59,831 nt of DNA. Source: Actinomortierella ambigua (taxonomy: Eukaryota; Mortierellomycota; Mortierellomycetes; Mortierellales; Mortierellaceae). The notes below the pieces were generated by a model. It had not been told where the DNA came from. It saw only the letters and a program-made list of their open reading frames with translations, and did no database searches. The DNA lies in NCBI GenBank assembly GCA_016098155.1, contig JAAAJB010000155.1, forward strand, positions 1 to 59,831. The letters run 5' to 3'. The position numbers and the translations under genes are program-made. The stretch's first letter is position 1, and the number at the start of each line of letters is the position of its first letter. Of this stretch, positions 33,294-45,601 are shown in pieces.

Positions 33294-35786
33294 TTACTCG
33301 ACAAGCATTTTATTGACAATGTCGAGAACCATTTTTTGTCGAAGATATGACATGTCGGCTTGGCTGAAATCAAACGTATCCTCACCCCTGCTCTTAGACT
33401 CAATAAAGGAGCAAGTGAACACGCCACAGTCGAAACCATTCTGCTGCCGAGGGATGTTCTTAGGGCATTCATTCTCCCAGCCTTGGAAATCAAATGGCCT
33501 CTTAAGCTTGTCGCGGGACTCGCTCTCGAGATAGTTCCTCAGCGTCTAGTGAATGAATAGTCGTAAGGGAGTTTATCAATATACATTGCTTCTGAGCAAG
33601 TGTAAACAACGTGTCTACCTTTTTTTTTCACCACATCTATGTCTTACCAAAAAGCACTTCGGATTGTTGCCAAGCAATGAGTCGTAGTACGAAATTTTCT
33701 TCTTGCTCATGTCGACGACGGCAGACGTCCAATGGTTGCCAGAGCAGTGGATCGGTATTAAGAGGTAGTCTTTGGCAAAGATGTTGGTTTTCTTAGTCCA
33801 TCGTCGTACTTTGTCATATCCATTCTCACTGAGTGTTTTGTAAAAGAATGTGCTGAAAACGTGGACCTTGGGCAGTGCACTGGAGGCGTTGCTTCGGGCC
33901 ATAATCAGATTGCCGTAGAAGTTTATAACCTCGTCGTTCAGCCACTCTCCTGGTCGAAGTGTCCGAATGTCGTTTTTGGTTATTGTCACGTTAAAGCCCT
34001 CCACAACTGGCCCATATCCATCACTAAGAGCTTGCTGGACCTAGAGGTGTACAAAAGGTCCAGTATCAAAATGTTAGTGATGTCGAGCACGCAAGGCTTG
34101 AATGACCAGGATCACACCACGCGAAGATCTACCTTTTTCAGATCGTTATCGTCAAGCGGTAGGAAGCGTGCCCTCGTTTTCCTGCCCTCGAGCTACGAAC
34201 CAAATTACGTTGCAATATGTTAGCCTTATTTCCACTCCTGTATACATTACAAAAATTAAGACATCTTTGTATGAACCATACCTCGCGTTCAATTTCCTCA
34301 TGCTTATCCGCAGCAGCTTGGTGCGCGGGTGAGCGACCCTGCTTGTCGATGCTAAGGGGGATGCAAAAAGAGTGAGTACATAGTAGTATTCGTTTTTGCC
34401 TTCACAATGCAATCGTAACCATCCGTACCTTGGCAAGTTCTTGGCGATGAGACTCTTGAAGAGGTTAAGGTTGACCTTCCATCGCGGAGTTTGAAGCTAA
34501 CAAGAGTATTCCGGGTATGATCGATCAGTCACACGCTCCAGGGACCTGCAGTGGTGCAACGAGACTTGCAAAGGCGACTTGTGCTTACCTTTGTCCTGCT
34601 CCATGCTGGGATCTTGTTTTCCTGGTCCGATTGTTGGTCGTCAAGGGGATATCTGAGACGGCCATACCTCCGAAAACGGTCGTCGTAGACTGGAACAGTG
34701 CTAGTTCTTGTCTCCTCTCCTGTCCGTGATTCGTTGCTGCTTCCTACGCTATCGGTCTCTGATAATCCCATGCTCTGACTAAGCGCAGCTGCATAGACCG
34801 CCCGATCTTCATGGAGTGAGAAAAACAAGACGCATGAGATATTGAGAGTCCGCCCTCCTACACGAGCCAGATCATTCGACACTGCAACTTCCGGACTTAC
34901 TGTATTGTGATACTGGAATTGACGAGGCATAACGGGAAGCCAGTCTCTCAAGAGCTGTCGACTCGTCCTTGGAGTACTAGAGAAAAAAAAATATGAGTCA
35001 GGTGCTCTAGCAACGTATGTAAAGTAATCAGATCCGCACCTGACACGCACCTTGCTTTGAAGCAACGCCATTCGCTTGTTCACTTTCCCGAAATATATTC
35101 TCGGCCTGAGCTCGAGAGGCGCATGTGTAGCTGCATTGGTATCCATCTGCGAGTGTGATCCTTTGTAAAACCGGGACTGTGCATGCGACTGTGTAGCAGA
35201 CGATCGAAATGGTGCGGGTCGATTACTCCATAGTGAGGGGGTGTCGATGCGAGTATACGATGTTGAGCTGAACGGTCCTAGAGTGTACGGTGCTGTATCA
35301 TCACCCAACAAGCCCGATGGCTGTTTCCCTGAAGACTCTCGACTGTGGCTATTGTCACAGGGCTTAAAATCTCGGTTGAATCTTGCCCATGCCTCTGTAC
35401 TCCGAGAATTGTCGTATTTATCGTCGTCTGGAGAGGATGCATTTGTGAACCCTTGGCGATCTGTGCTGAGCTGAGGGTCACCAGGAAATGCTCCAATTAT
35501 GGCGTATCGGGGTTGCGGCCGGTGTGCTATACGTGAAACAATGAAAGGTTGGGTCAGTTTCTACAGTTGGAGGTATATGGTACGCATCGTATACCTTGGA
35601 GCAGAGCTTTCATCTCTTGGTACCTAGTTGGTCCAACGGCCTGAGACCGAGGCCATTCCAGAGACTATTGAGTCCATGTGAAAAGAGGCTTTCACACCAT
35701 GTCCGTGCTTTCTTCGCATAATGGGTGACAGAGTCCCTTTCAATGGCTGCATTCTTCGTTTCTTGAGCCTTGCGTTTCTGTGACAT
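33294..35786 (-). CDS. ULP1: Ulp1-type SUMO protease
   Basis: Nine exons join in phase: 35786-35624, 35526-35051, 34976-34901, 34788-34589, 34496-34429, 34351-34282, 34192-34133, 34040-33648 and 33545-33294, giving 585 aa. The C-terminal C48 cysteine peptidase processes the SUMO precursor and removes SUMO from substrates at the nuclear envelope. The catalytic residues are visible: His474 (SGNHWTSAVVD), Asp491 (YYDSLLG, 17 residues later as in yeast Ulp1), Gln536 and Cys542 (QQNGFDCGVF). The substrate-binding segments LRPGEWLNDEVINFY and FSTFFYKTL are intact. The N-terminal 300 residues are disordered with a basic start (MSQKRKAQ) that could be a nuclear signal. The first donor (GTACCA) is weak but phase-consistent. 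Confidence 0.93.
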
Positions 35787-36017
35787 GTGTTGAAGAATGG
35801 AGATGGGAAAGCGCCAGGATGAGAAGAGGGAGGTGGGGTGAGGAAAGCGAGGGTGCGTTGCGAACGCGCGTTCACAAAAGAAGATAGACACAGACCTCCT
35901 CGCCAGAAACAGCAAAGATGTTTTGATGTGGCTTGGTCAACATGGGAGAATGGACTCATTACACCTGAAGTCTTTGATGCTTCTATCCCATTCCTCATAC
36001 AGTCTAGCACACTAACC

Positions 36018-37751
36018 ATGGATGCCCAAATTGTTGAGGTAGGTGTAGTACGGAAGGATCAGAGAGCCAAGTTCTCCATATTGGAGCGGGTCATACCTGT
36101 GTTTGTCTCAATATTGCGAGTACTTACAGACATACTGAACGTTGCCACCAACTAGCTGCTTCCATTCTTACATAACGAGCGACAGGAGGTATGTCATAAC
36201 ACAAACAGCTTGAAAGTACCGAGTCTGAGGCTGTGTGAACTAATGCGTGCGACCGCACCCTCCACCCTCCCCCTTTTCTTTAAAAAAAATTGCAGATCCG
36301 TCAGATCGCCATCCACAACCTCGTTGGCTTCACGCCCAAGAGTTCCGAGTTCTTTAAGGTCTTCCTTGCCCATGCCAAAACCCTTGTCAAGGATCTGAAG
36401 AAGCTGACGGGCGATGATGTGGTATGTGTAGCAAATGTCGCGTAAAATAAGTAGCGGATCAAATTCATGAAGCTGACTGCGCCTCAATACCATGCAATCG
36501 ATTTAATACTTAGGCCATTGCCCATGATGCTCTCCGAGCGTTGATCAACCTCTCCAGTGAAGATATCATTACCGAGGAGCTTGACGACGCTGACTTCGCC
36601 AAGCATTTGATCAAAGATATCATTGTTGTAGGTGAGCATGAGCATTGACACTGAATGCATCCCATAGTTGAAGATTCTCTTGTTTGCAACTTGATTACTA
36701 AGAATATTTGACAAACTGTACTATAGTCTAAGACGAACATTTTAGCAGATCTTGGATGCATGCTTCTCTCGAACATGTCGAAGCGTGAGTCGATTGCCAA
36801 CAAGATTATTGATATGACCCTCGAGCCAGTCGAAGGTTTCAGTACCTGCACCACTGCTATCGGACAGCTGGCTGATGTGTTCAACAAGGGTGCAGACAAG
36901 GGCTACAACAAGGAGTGCACTTTCGACTTTTTGTCCGGTGTGTTTGCCACTATCGCCACGCTGCCGAAGGGTCGCACACTCTTGTTCCAGAAAGACCAGG
37001 ATGGCTTGTCGCCTTTGTCGAAGGTTGTCTGCTTCACCGAGCACCCTAGTGTCATCCGTCGAGGTGGCTCCATTACGACAATCAAGTACGGCTAGTAACA
37101 CCATAAGGCTGTGGTCTGTTATGAAACGTTGCAAAATTTGTATACCAACACTTCTTATCGACCCTTTAGGAATGCTTGTTTCTCCGTTGAGAATCACGGT
37201 GCCATGCTCGATGAGAACGATATCAATGTGCTCCCATACCTTCTCTTGCCCCTTTGTGGACCAGAGGAGTTTGACTTGGATGTAAGTCCTTCATTCAAGA
37301 TTGTGTACTGCCTTGTACATTTTGAATTGTTCAACTAACCTGTGTTGATTATGAATATTAGGACATGGAGGACATGCCGCAAGAAGTCCAGTTGCTGCCG
37401 CCAGAGAAGGTGGGGGGCGTCGACACTTTGACATTGAACGAGTATTTGTCGCATGGTAGGCAGCTGACTAACTTACATGTTGGATGCTCTTAATAGAAAC
37501 GCGAAACTGATACTCATCTGAAAGAGACTCTGCTTGAGGCCATTATCCTGTTGACAAGTACAAGGGATGGTCGTGCTTACCTGCGTGCTAAGAAGACCTA
37601 TCCAGTCATTCAAAAGATGCATTTGGCGGAGGAATCTGACAGACTCCAGGAGATCGCCGAACAAATTGTTCAAATGCTCATGCGTGACGAGGCTGCAGTA
37701 GAGATCGCAGAAGTTATGGAGGACGATGAAGAAGCAATCACAGAAGTCTAA
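36018..37751 (+). CDS. HGH1: HGH1 family protein (eEF2 folding chaperone)
   Basis: Eight exons join in phase: 36018-36038, 36156-36188, 36296-36421, 36514-36631, 36746-37085, 37170-37281, 37362-37409 and 37497-37751, giving 350 aa. In yeast, Hgh1 is an armadillo-like chaperone that helps TRiC and Hsp90 fold elongation factor 2. Diagnostic blocks are LLPFLHNERQEIRQIAIHNL, GCMLLSNMSKRE, GRTLLFQKD, NACFSVENHGAML, LPYLLLPLCGPEEFD, DMPQEVQLLPPEKKRE and LKETLLEAIILLTSTRDGR. The exon 7 donor at 37410 was chosen because it restores the conserved PPEKKRE junction; a downstream GT would insert 17 unrelated residues. The start codons of HGH1 and ULP1 are 231 bp apart on opposite strands, implying a shared promoter. 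Confidence 0.94.
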
Positions 37752-37771
37752 AATCATAAACTATAGATTTA

Positions 37772-38431
37772 TTATGCATGTCGGTGATTATGTCGCCGAC
37801 GATAATTCCTGAACCACATGTTCAGCTGCTTCTCTGTTAACGATGTCTGAACGCAGAGCTGCCTCTTTTCTTGTTTAGTTGGAAATGGATGACTAGGATG
37901 AGAGTCGATCCAAGAAGAGAGAACTTTGCTGTACTGCATCTTGTGATCATGCTTGGCCTCACGGGTAAGAAGTGGCATCGGCAAAGCAGTCGGGGTTGCC
38001 TTGATCGAGCCTGAATTGTTGTGGTCGGAATCTTCTCCTGTCTTTTGATGATTAAGACTTGTGGATCTTGAGCGCAGGTTCTCCGCTCGAAGGACAGCCA
38101 GCGACTTGTGGTAGAAATCTTCGTGCCACGAATCAAGCACTGCTACTGCTCGTATGGCATCGGAATCTACAACACTGCCTTTAAAACAGACCGACCGTAC
38201 ACATGCTTGTACGAGGCTCTGGAATCGCCGCCTGTTCTCTCGAAGGTCGCGGACTGTCCATGGCTCATATCGATTCAAAGTACTCTTGTAGAGCGCAATG
38301 GCTTGGCCAAGAGTAGGACAATCGATGAAGTTGAGGTTGGGAGGAGCTGAGGCCTGTCCCGAAACGATCGTAGTGGAAGGTGAGGGCTCGACATCTTTTG
38401 AGCATGAGAGGGGGGCTTGTGGGAAGAGCAT
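37772..38431 (-). CDS. TALE-type homeodomain protein
   Basis: A single exon of 219 aa starts at the first ATG (38431). The C-terminal 60 residues form an atypical (TALE/KN-like) homeodomain: LSSWIDSHPSHPFPTKQEKR, then TSLTEKQLNMWFRNYRRR, with the invariant Trp, Phe, Asn and Arg of the recognition helix present. A DNA-binding transcription factor is therefore inferred. The middle carries a helical stretch (RFQSLVQACVRSVCFKG, VAVLDSWHEDFYHKS) that is probably a dimerisation or regulatory region. It starts only 85 bp from the CYM1 stop and ends 20 bp from the HGH1 stop, so the promoter must lie within the 3' part of CYM1 or be very short. An upstream exon cannot be excluded. Confidence 0.8.
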   Translation of the reverse strand: MLFPQAPLSCSKDVEPSPSTTIVSGQASAPPNLNFIDCPTLGQAIALYKSTLNRYEPWTVRDLRENRRRFQSLVQACVRSVCFKGSVVDSDAIRAVAVLDSWHEDFYHKSLAVLRAENLRSRSTSLNHQKTGEDSDHNNSGSIKATPTALPMPLLTREAKHDHKMQYSKVLSSWIDSHPSHPFPTKQEKRQLCVQTSLTEKQLNMWFRNYRRRHNHRHA

Positions 38432-38516
38432 CGCAGGAAATGTGGTGGTGTGAGGAGTGGTCAAAGGTGAAACAAGAAGGAGAAAGCAGGTCGAGTTTAT
38501 TGTTTTTTAACAAGTC

Positions 38517-41500
38517 TCAGTTTGTGCTTCCCAGGATACAGGTTGCCTGAAGTTTTGATGCATTATCGCTATGCAGGTACTTTTCGGCCGCCTCTTTGAC
38601 ATTTTCGCTTGAGACTTTGAGAAGTTGTTCACGACGGCTAAAATAAAGGCGATGTAAGTCAGATTAACAACAGCGAATCAGCAAATAACAGGGTTCAATC
38701 ATGCATCGATATGTCATGCGGTCACTAGCATGCTTAATCCACCAAACGCATAATGCAATCGCATATTGAGTTTCATATAGTACACAATAGCTTCATAAAA
38801 AGCAACCTACCGTTGACGCATCTCATCCGTGATGCCCTCGCTGAAGACAACCAAGCCTTCTTCGGCGGGGCTGATGGGGGTATCCATCTTTTGGAAGATG
38901 GAAAGCTTGGCCTCGGCCAGTTCCTGCTCCGAGAACTCCTTTTTACCGTCCAACACCCAGCGGACGGCATCCGTGTATGTCTGAAGGGTTTTCTTGGGTG
39001 ATGGGTCGCGGTACGAGTAGAACGAGAACAAACCTGTCGTGGCCGCATAGCTTGCACCACCACCATAGGCACCATTCTTCTCACGGATCTCACGATGGAG
39101 GTAAAGGTTTGACATCAATGACGCCAGGATCTTTTGGGAAGGTTGATGGCATGAAAAAAAACATGGAGTCGCATGACAATAAATCATGCGCATAAAGGAA
39201 ATTATGCTATCAGTCAATGACACAATAGATATGCATCACTAGGAGAAAATATTGTCCGCAACAAAAAAAAATAAAGACGCTCACCTGCAGCTTGGCACCA
39301 TCATCATGGGTGTACGGAACTCCGCGCATGCACTTGGCAGTGAAGTTGATACCGAACGGCAACTCAAAGAAGGCATCCTTAGACACCGGTGTGAATGTGT
39401 CCTATAGTATACAAGTGTTTTGTTGTGATCGATTAGCTTACGCAACGACGACTTTCACTCTCATAAAAGTCTAGTCAGCGAGCAATGTATCCACCGCCAA
39501 GTCTTTTTTTTTTTTTTTTTTTTGCTCACCTGTTGTCTCATGTCACCCGTCGCCAAGCCCAGTCTAGAGACAAAGCGTTCGGCCGCCTTCTCGTTGGAGG
39601 TCATCTGGTCCTCACCACAGGTGACCGCGAGGCGCAAGTTGGATCGACTGATCGCCAACGCGGCAATCTCCTTGAGACGCTGCGAGACCTCACTCAAATC
39701 CTCTTTTTGCGCCAGGGCGTTCATGAACTGAACCTGCGTCATGCCACCGTACTGCTCCGAGACACTCTATAAAGTCAGGTAAGGAGGAAGGGGTGGGGGG
39801 AGTGGAGGCAAGCATCAGTTCACAGTGATCATCTTTCGAAATTTGGAGCTTATTTTGTGATATCCAAAGCAGCTGCAATGCTCATGACACATACACCTCC
39901 AAGAGTCAGATACGAGGCAGCGTTCGTCCGTGCAAACATATGTCCAGAATCGGCAACAGAGTTGGACAAGGAAGATGCGTTCTATCGGTTGGTGATATAA
40001 AGAAATGAAGGAGAAAAAAAAAGTAGCGTTAACGGGTGATGATAGCCTAATGGAGTGGTTGTGGACGCGCCAATATTCCTTCACCGCTTTGTTCCTTTCC
40101 CGCCTTCCCAAAAAAGGACATACGCCTTGGATCAGGGTACGCAGCTTCTCGACATTGTCAAAGTTTGTCTCCTGGATCAACATCTGAATGAGATCAAACA
40201 TCTTGTCCTGGTTCCTGTCCAAGCAGTAAGAGCTGAAGGAGATGCCTTCCTCGATCCGGTCAATATCTATTGATGGTCAAAGAGAACATAAAATAACCTT
40301 CGTGAGAAATAAAGAAAAGGCTGCGTCCTTTGAAATACAAGGAGAGTGACGACGTTGTGCCTTACCAGAGTGATTGGTCGACAAGAAGGGTGCAGCGCGG
40401 ATGCCGCCAGTGTGGAGTCGAATCTCGTCATCGATCTCGTCCATTGGGCGGGTCTTTGTACCTAGTGATACCAGAGACTAAAAAAGGGGGTGTGCAGTCC
40501 AAGAGGGAGGAATAAAAACATTGTGAGATGGATTTCCTCCTTCCTTCCCTTTCTGTCTCCACAGATCTTCGCCGCTTTGTGTTTTTTTCTTCTTCACTTA
40601 CGTCTGTAAAGAGTGGTAGATACTGCTTCAACTCGGGGGTAAGACCAGGAATCGTGTTGATGCCACGGAAATAGGTCACGCCATTGGTCGCAGTTTGACG
40701 CCATTGGACAGGGACATTGTGGACCGCGCTATGTTCGACTGCGTAGGTCTTGGCTTTGGGCGAGATGTCCTTGACATGCAGGGTTGGGAGGCACGAGACA
40801 TCCTCGGCTGTCTCTTGGTTCTTGAGCAATGCCTGGCCTTGTGCATACACTTCTTCCTTGTCCTTCTCCGTCAAGACACTAAGCTTGGCCGTCAGACGCG
40901 TCGTCTCATTCGCGGCAATCTCGGCGCCATACTCCGCACTGGGGGACATGGTGAACAGCAGACGATGCGGGTTGTCCAGGAAGTACTTGGAAATTAGGTT
41001 CTGGAAGTATGGTCCAGAGGCGAGCTCCTTCTTGAGGCGGTCAATATTCTGTTGGGCATGAAAGAAAAAAAAAGTGGCCGAGGTGTGCGGAGGAAATAAG
41101 AATCGGTTAATGAATGACAAGCGACGTGTGTCACTACCAAACGAACACAAACGAGCTTTCGACAGTGAACAGTGATTTTACTTTGTTAAGCTCCAGAAGG
41201 TCAATCGGGTTGCATCCGTTGACCCAGCTCGAGAACAAGCCCTGCATCAAGCCCATGCCAAAGAATGTGGTTTTCTAGAAACAAAGAAAGAAGGAAACAT
41301 AAGGGTCAAACGTAGAGTCAGCGGCATCCAAAAAAAAAAATAACTAGAACCTACACCAAGGTTCATGAGACAATGTTCAAGTGCTTACATGCTTCTGGTC
41401 AAGCTCCATCTGATGAACAATGGCCTCGACACGCTTTGGGTCAATGCCCTCCTCCTTGACCTTCTCCAGTGTCGAAATAACCGCCTTCTCAAGCTAAATA

Positions 41501-43624
41501 CCGAGATTGATTGAAAAAGGAGAAAACAGGACAGTTGTGAGTAATATATCCTCAACACTATCATTCTCGAATCAGTGTGGCCACTGTTACTGGGGGGAAA
41601 AAGCTGTTGCTTACTTTGGATACATCCTCTTCGCGCATTCCTTGGACGCCGAACGAGACGGATCCAATCATGGTGGAGCCATCAAAGCCGGTGGTGGAGG
41701 AGTACTCAGAGCCAAGGTTCGATTCGATCAGCGCCTTGTACATGGGGGAAGCATGGCCATCCGTGAGCAGGTCTGTCAGGATTCGCAAGCTGAAGCCCTC
41801 AAAGGTATCCTATTGATTGCGTCCATATAGAGAGAGGACAAGACGTATGGGTCAGGTACCCTCTTTCAGATATAGGGAAGGTTTGCATCAAAGACTTGTA
41901 TATGAATCTTACAGTAGCCTTGTTGCCAAGGAAAGACAGCGATGCCTTAGTCTGCTTCTCAGGAGGGGTCACTAGTAATGGAAGCAGGAGAAACAAGAGA
42001 TAGTTAGATCACAAGTTTCAAGCAATGGAAAGCCATTTCCAGGATGCTGATCTCTTGTGATAAATACATACTGGGGTCAACAGGGCACGTCATGTTCACG
42101 CGATGAGGCGCTTTGAAGGGCTTGACCGTCTTTTCGGGGTGAGGTGGGTTAATGGGCGAAAACTCCTGTAGCTTCTCATTGATGTACTTGAGCGAGTCCT
42201 CCAGAGAAAAGGTGCCTAAGATATGTTTAGGTTGCATGATAAGAATTCCACCGAAAAGCCTGACAAAATGTGCGATACAATACCGATATTTTAAACAGAA
42301 CCACGACCAGGGATGGGGGTAAAAGCGTACCATAGGTGTAAAACTTGGCGTTACTTGGATGGTAATGCGTCTTGTGGAACTGTACCAGCTCTTCATGGGT
42401 CAGGTCCGTAATAGCTGCCGGATCTCCTCCGCTGTTATTGGCATATGTCGTGCCTGGGAACATGAACTGCTGCATCTTGGCATAGTACAAGTAACCTGGA
42501 TCAGCCTATACAAATACAAGGAAGGATGAGGTGGAGTGAGGTTACAGTCATTCTCATTTATATCTCTTCTCCTTGGACAAAGGTTCAGTCGTACTTACCA
42601 TTTGACCCTTCATCTCGTTGTACACAATTCCCTTAAAGACAATAGGCGAGGTCTTGTCTAAAAGAGCAGTAGAAGGGATACATAAGTAGTCTGTAAAGAG
42701 ATAGATGGCTTCTACTTCATACAATCTGAGTTGCCTCCTTACCGTTGGGATTCTCATGTTCTAACCGCCAACCCTCCTGCTTGAAGTCGAGAGCGCGCAG
42801 GTGCGGATGAAATGCTGCATCCATGTAAATACTCCTGAGATTCTGGTAGTCCACAGGGTTGGTGGTTGAGAAGGGGTACAGAGTGTAGTCCCGAGCTATC
42901 GTTCAATGGAGCGGAATAAGGCGACCATAGGACTGACAATGTGAGTGGATGGTTCATTGATTGGTCCATGGCAAGGAGACATCGCATACACAAAAGGCGT
43001 GTACCTGTAAAAGCATTCATATAGGTGGCCATGCTGCGATTCAGCATCTTGAAGAAGGGATCTCGGACGGGGTATGACCGACTTCCACAGAGAGAAATGT
43101 GCTCGAGGATATGAGGGGTACCGGTACAATTCTCGGGAGGAGTGCCAAAACCTACACCAAAGACACTGTTGACATCCTCTCTTGCGATATGCAGGTGCTC
43201 AGCACCAGTCTTCTCGTGCTTCAGGTGGATAGCATCCAGCTCCAGCTCCTTGATCCGACGAGTCTGGATAATCATTGACGATATACTAAGAGGGTCAGTC
43301 ACTTCATCATGGTATCGACACAAGGCAGAGCGTCGACGACAGCTTTAGAAAGGGGAAAGGTTACCTCAATAACTTTGAAGCCATGGACAGTGCTCCCAGC
43401 CTTCCAAAGATCTAGCATTAAAACAATCCAGGTACAATTTGCCGATCAGTGATAGCCCGTGCGCAAGGTTCAGTCCTTGAATGTAGCGCAGTTGTCCCTG
43501 AAGTCAGGAGACGCAACTCCATACCGCTGTTAACGGCCGTTGATAGATAGGCACGGTTTCTAAACGAGGCTGCTCGGCCGATGAATCGCCGGCTTGTGCT
43601 TGCATTCACCAACGACGACAGCAT
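38517..43624 (-). CDS. CYM1: Mitochondrial presequence protease (M16C metallopeptidase)
   Basis: Nineteen exons join in phase from 43624-43525 to 38637-38517, giving 990 aa, the usual length for Cym1/PreP. Other exons: 43411-43365, 43263-43005, 42895-42743, 42657-42599, 42505-42331, 42215-42072, 41971-41913, 41809-41615, 41493-41389, 41274-41182, 41048-40602, 40477-40366, 40266-40124, 39981-39895, 39766-39530, 39401-39285, 39130-38811. The enzyme degrades cleaved targeting peptides in the mitochondrial matrix. The N-terminus is an Arg/Ser-rich presequence ([20 protein letters not shown]). The inverted zinc motif is HILEH (His100, Glu103, His104), with Glu201 in VYNEMKG as third ligand at the same spacing as in human PreP. 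The exon 15 donor at 39894 (GTATGT) was chosen over an upstream GT because only it keeps frame. Confidence 0.96.
39504..39523. repeat. T20 homopolymer in a CYM1 intron
   Basis: Read on the gene strand this is A20, starting five bases after the GT of the donor GTGAGC of the intron between exons 16 and 17. It places a long A run directly downstream of a 5' splice site. Confidence 0.9.
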
Positions 43625-43772
43625 GGTGAGTTGAATGAAAGGGTTGAGTGTGTGTGCGCAGGTGAGAAACCTCGGAAGCGAACAGAGTGGCGCCAAATAT
43701 GGTAAAAAAAAAAGAAAGTGGTGCAACAAGTCACATTTTTTTTTTTTGAACTCTTCACCCTTTCCCTCCACA
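43625..43772. promoter_or_regulatory. Bidirectional promoter CYM1/LENG1
   Basis: Only 148 bp separate the two divergent start codons. The interval includes A9 and T11 runs (43703-43747) that could exclude nucleosomes. No TATA box is evident. Confidence 0.6.
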
Positions 43773-45353
43773 ATGAATATTCTGCAGCACAAGAGGTAAC
43801 ACATGTTCCAGGGACCTCGGCCATGGCGATGCCATTAGCATGTATATTGGAGGGCACTGTTATTGACCCGCATTGCTTCCTTCTTCTCACTTCACGCGGT
43901 GTAGTTGGCATGTCTACAGCCAAAAGAACCGTGAGCGCGTCCTGAAGGACGAAGCTAAAGCTGGAGCAGCAGAAGCAGCCGAACGGGAGCGTCACACTAC
44001 AGCGGTACATGACATTACACAAGGAGCAAATATGAACTCTGCGGCAATCGCACCGCCTCACACTATGCTAACCTTTGCTGTTTTCTTATTCTTTGCAGGA
44101 GCAAGAGCATCGGCTAGCGATATTGCGCCACAATGCTCAGAAGCGCATGTCAAATCAACTTGGCAGTGCCGAGGACGCAGACGATAAAGGGCATCGCATT
44201 GATGGGGCTGCCGAGGCATCCAGCCAGAAACAAGAACACATCAACTTCTGGAAGGACCTCGAAGACGGCGTAAGCAATCTCTATACACATGCCCTTGGTA
44301 GACTTAAAACACCTGTCTAAGGGGTTCCTCTGACCCCCCCTTCTGTCGTCTCGATTGGTCAATAGACTGCAAAGACGAAACAGGGAAACCCGGAATACGA
44401 AGCGGAGCAAAAGAGAAAACAGGAGAAATGGGATCGGACAGTTGCTATGCATCTCGACTCGCCCTTCAAGAGTAAGTGCCCTGATTGAGAGCTTCTGAAA
44501 ACATGGAGTAGTTCAGCGTGTAACTTTACTCACCTCCACCCTCGCTTTATGGTGACTATAGGTCAAAGACCATGGTACTTGGAGAAGAAGAAGGCCGACA
44601 AGCCAACTCCACGGACAGATGACCAGTGAGTGAAGATTAGGCATCAGCAACGTTCTGGCTTTTGTCATCTAAAGCGATGTCTGCTGACCACCGTTCAACT
44701 TTGGTTTTGTTATCCCACCTTGGTGTACATAGTGGTGAGAGGTCGGGACCGACAAAGATCTCATCCAAGACGCGTGAAGACCCACTCTATACCATCAATC
44801 GTCTAATGGATCGCAGCAAGAAATCAAGGCGGAAGCGCTCTCGCTCGAGATCCAGGAGTCGATCACGCTCTCCTAGAAGGAGGCACCGTCATGACACTGA
44901 ATCAAGAACAGTCGCCCCTGAACGTGAGGTATTTGCTTATTGGAGGCATGCATCGAATAGAGATGTTACTGCATTTCCATTGTGGTATACATGGACTAAT
45001 CCCATTCTTACGGTGGTCTGATGATATTTTGATAGATGTCAACCATAGAAAGGCTGCGAAAAGAGCGAATGGAGAGAGAACATGCAGAGAAAGATCGGGG
45101 GCGTGCTCTTCTGGGTCATACTACCTCGCTGGCAGCCGATCGAAGACAGTACAGCCAGCAGTTCAATCCGGATGCGACACGCTATGCAAAAAATCATCAT
45201 GCGTCGAGAGCACCACCTCCACAGTCGTATCGAGATGATCGACTCGACAGGCAGTCGTCATCACACCGTTCGCGCGGGTACGATCGAGACAGCAGGAACA
45301 GGGGTTACGATGGCAATGAGCGAGATACACGTAGGCAATATCGCGACGCTTAG
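43773..45353 (+). CDS. LENG1: LENG1-like nuclear protein (Cir_N domain)
   Basis: Seven exons join in phase: 43773-43795, 43905-44004, 44099-44269, 44366-44471, 44562-44625, 44733-44928 and 45036-45353, giving 325 aa. The N-terminus MNILQHKSWHVYSQKNRERV is the Cir_N signature. The order of blocks matches animal LENG1: EQEHRLAILRHNAQKR, GNPEYEAEQKRKQEKWD, RPWYLEKKK, IERLRKERMEREHAEKDRGR and QYSQQFNPD. An RS-repeat stretch (RSRSRSRSRSRSPRRR) in exon 6 points to splicing-related nuclear function. That role is inference; LENG1 itself is poorly characterised. The first exon is only 23 nt and is fixed by restoring the KSW junction. Confidence 0.88.
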
Positions 45354-45489
45354 GTAGTGGTCATGGATTATGCCCATCGACTTTACATGGCCTGACTTTG
45401 TCTCTGCGCTATCGCTGACAAATCGTGGCAGTGTCGTGATCGTGCTTTGATTTGTGCACCATTTCCCCCGACCCCCAAGTGTTAGCACC

Positions 45490-45513
45490 AAAAAAAAAAA
45501 AAAAAAAAAAAAA
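45490..45513. repeat. A24 homopolymer upstream of the GST gene
   Basis: It lies about 90 bp upstream of the GST start codon in the spacer after LENG1 and could be part of its promoter or 5'UTR. Confidence 0.9.
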
Positions 45514-45601
45514 TGTCTACAAAAGCCTTCCTCCCCCCCCCCAGGGAGTTCTAAACGTTGCGGCACACCCACTACTGTTTCAGCACACTTTGACATTCAC
45601 C

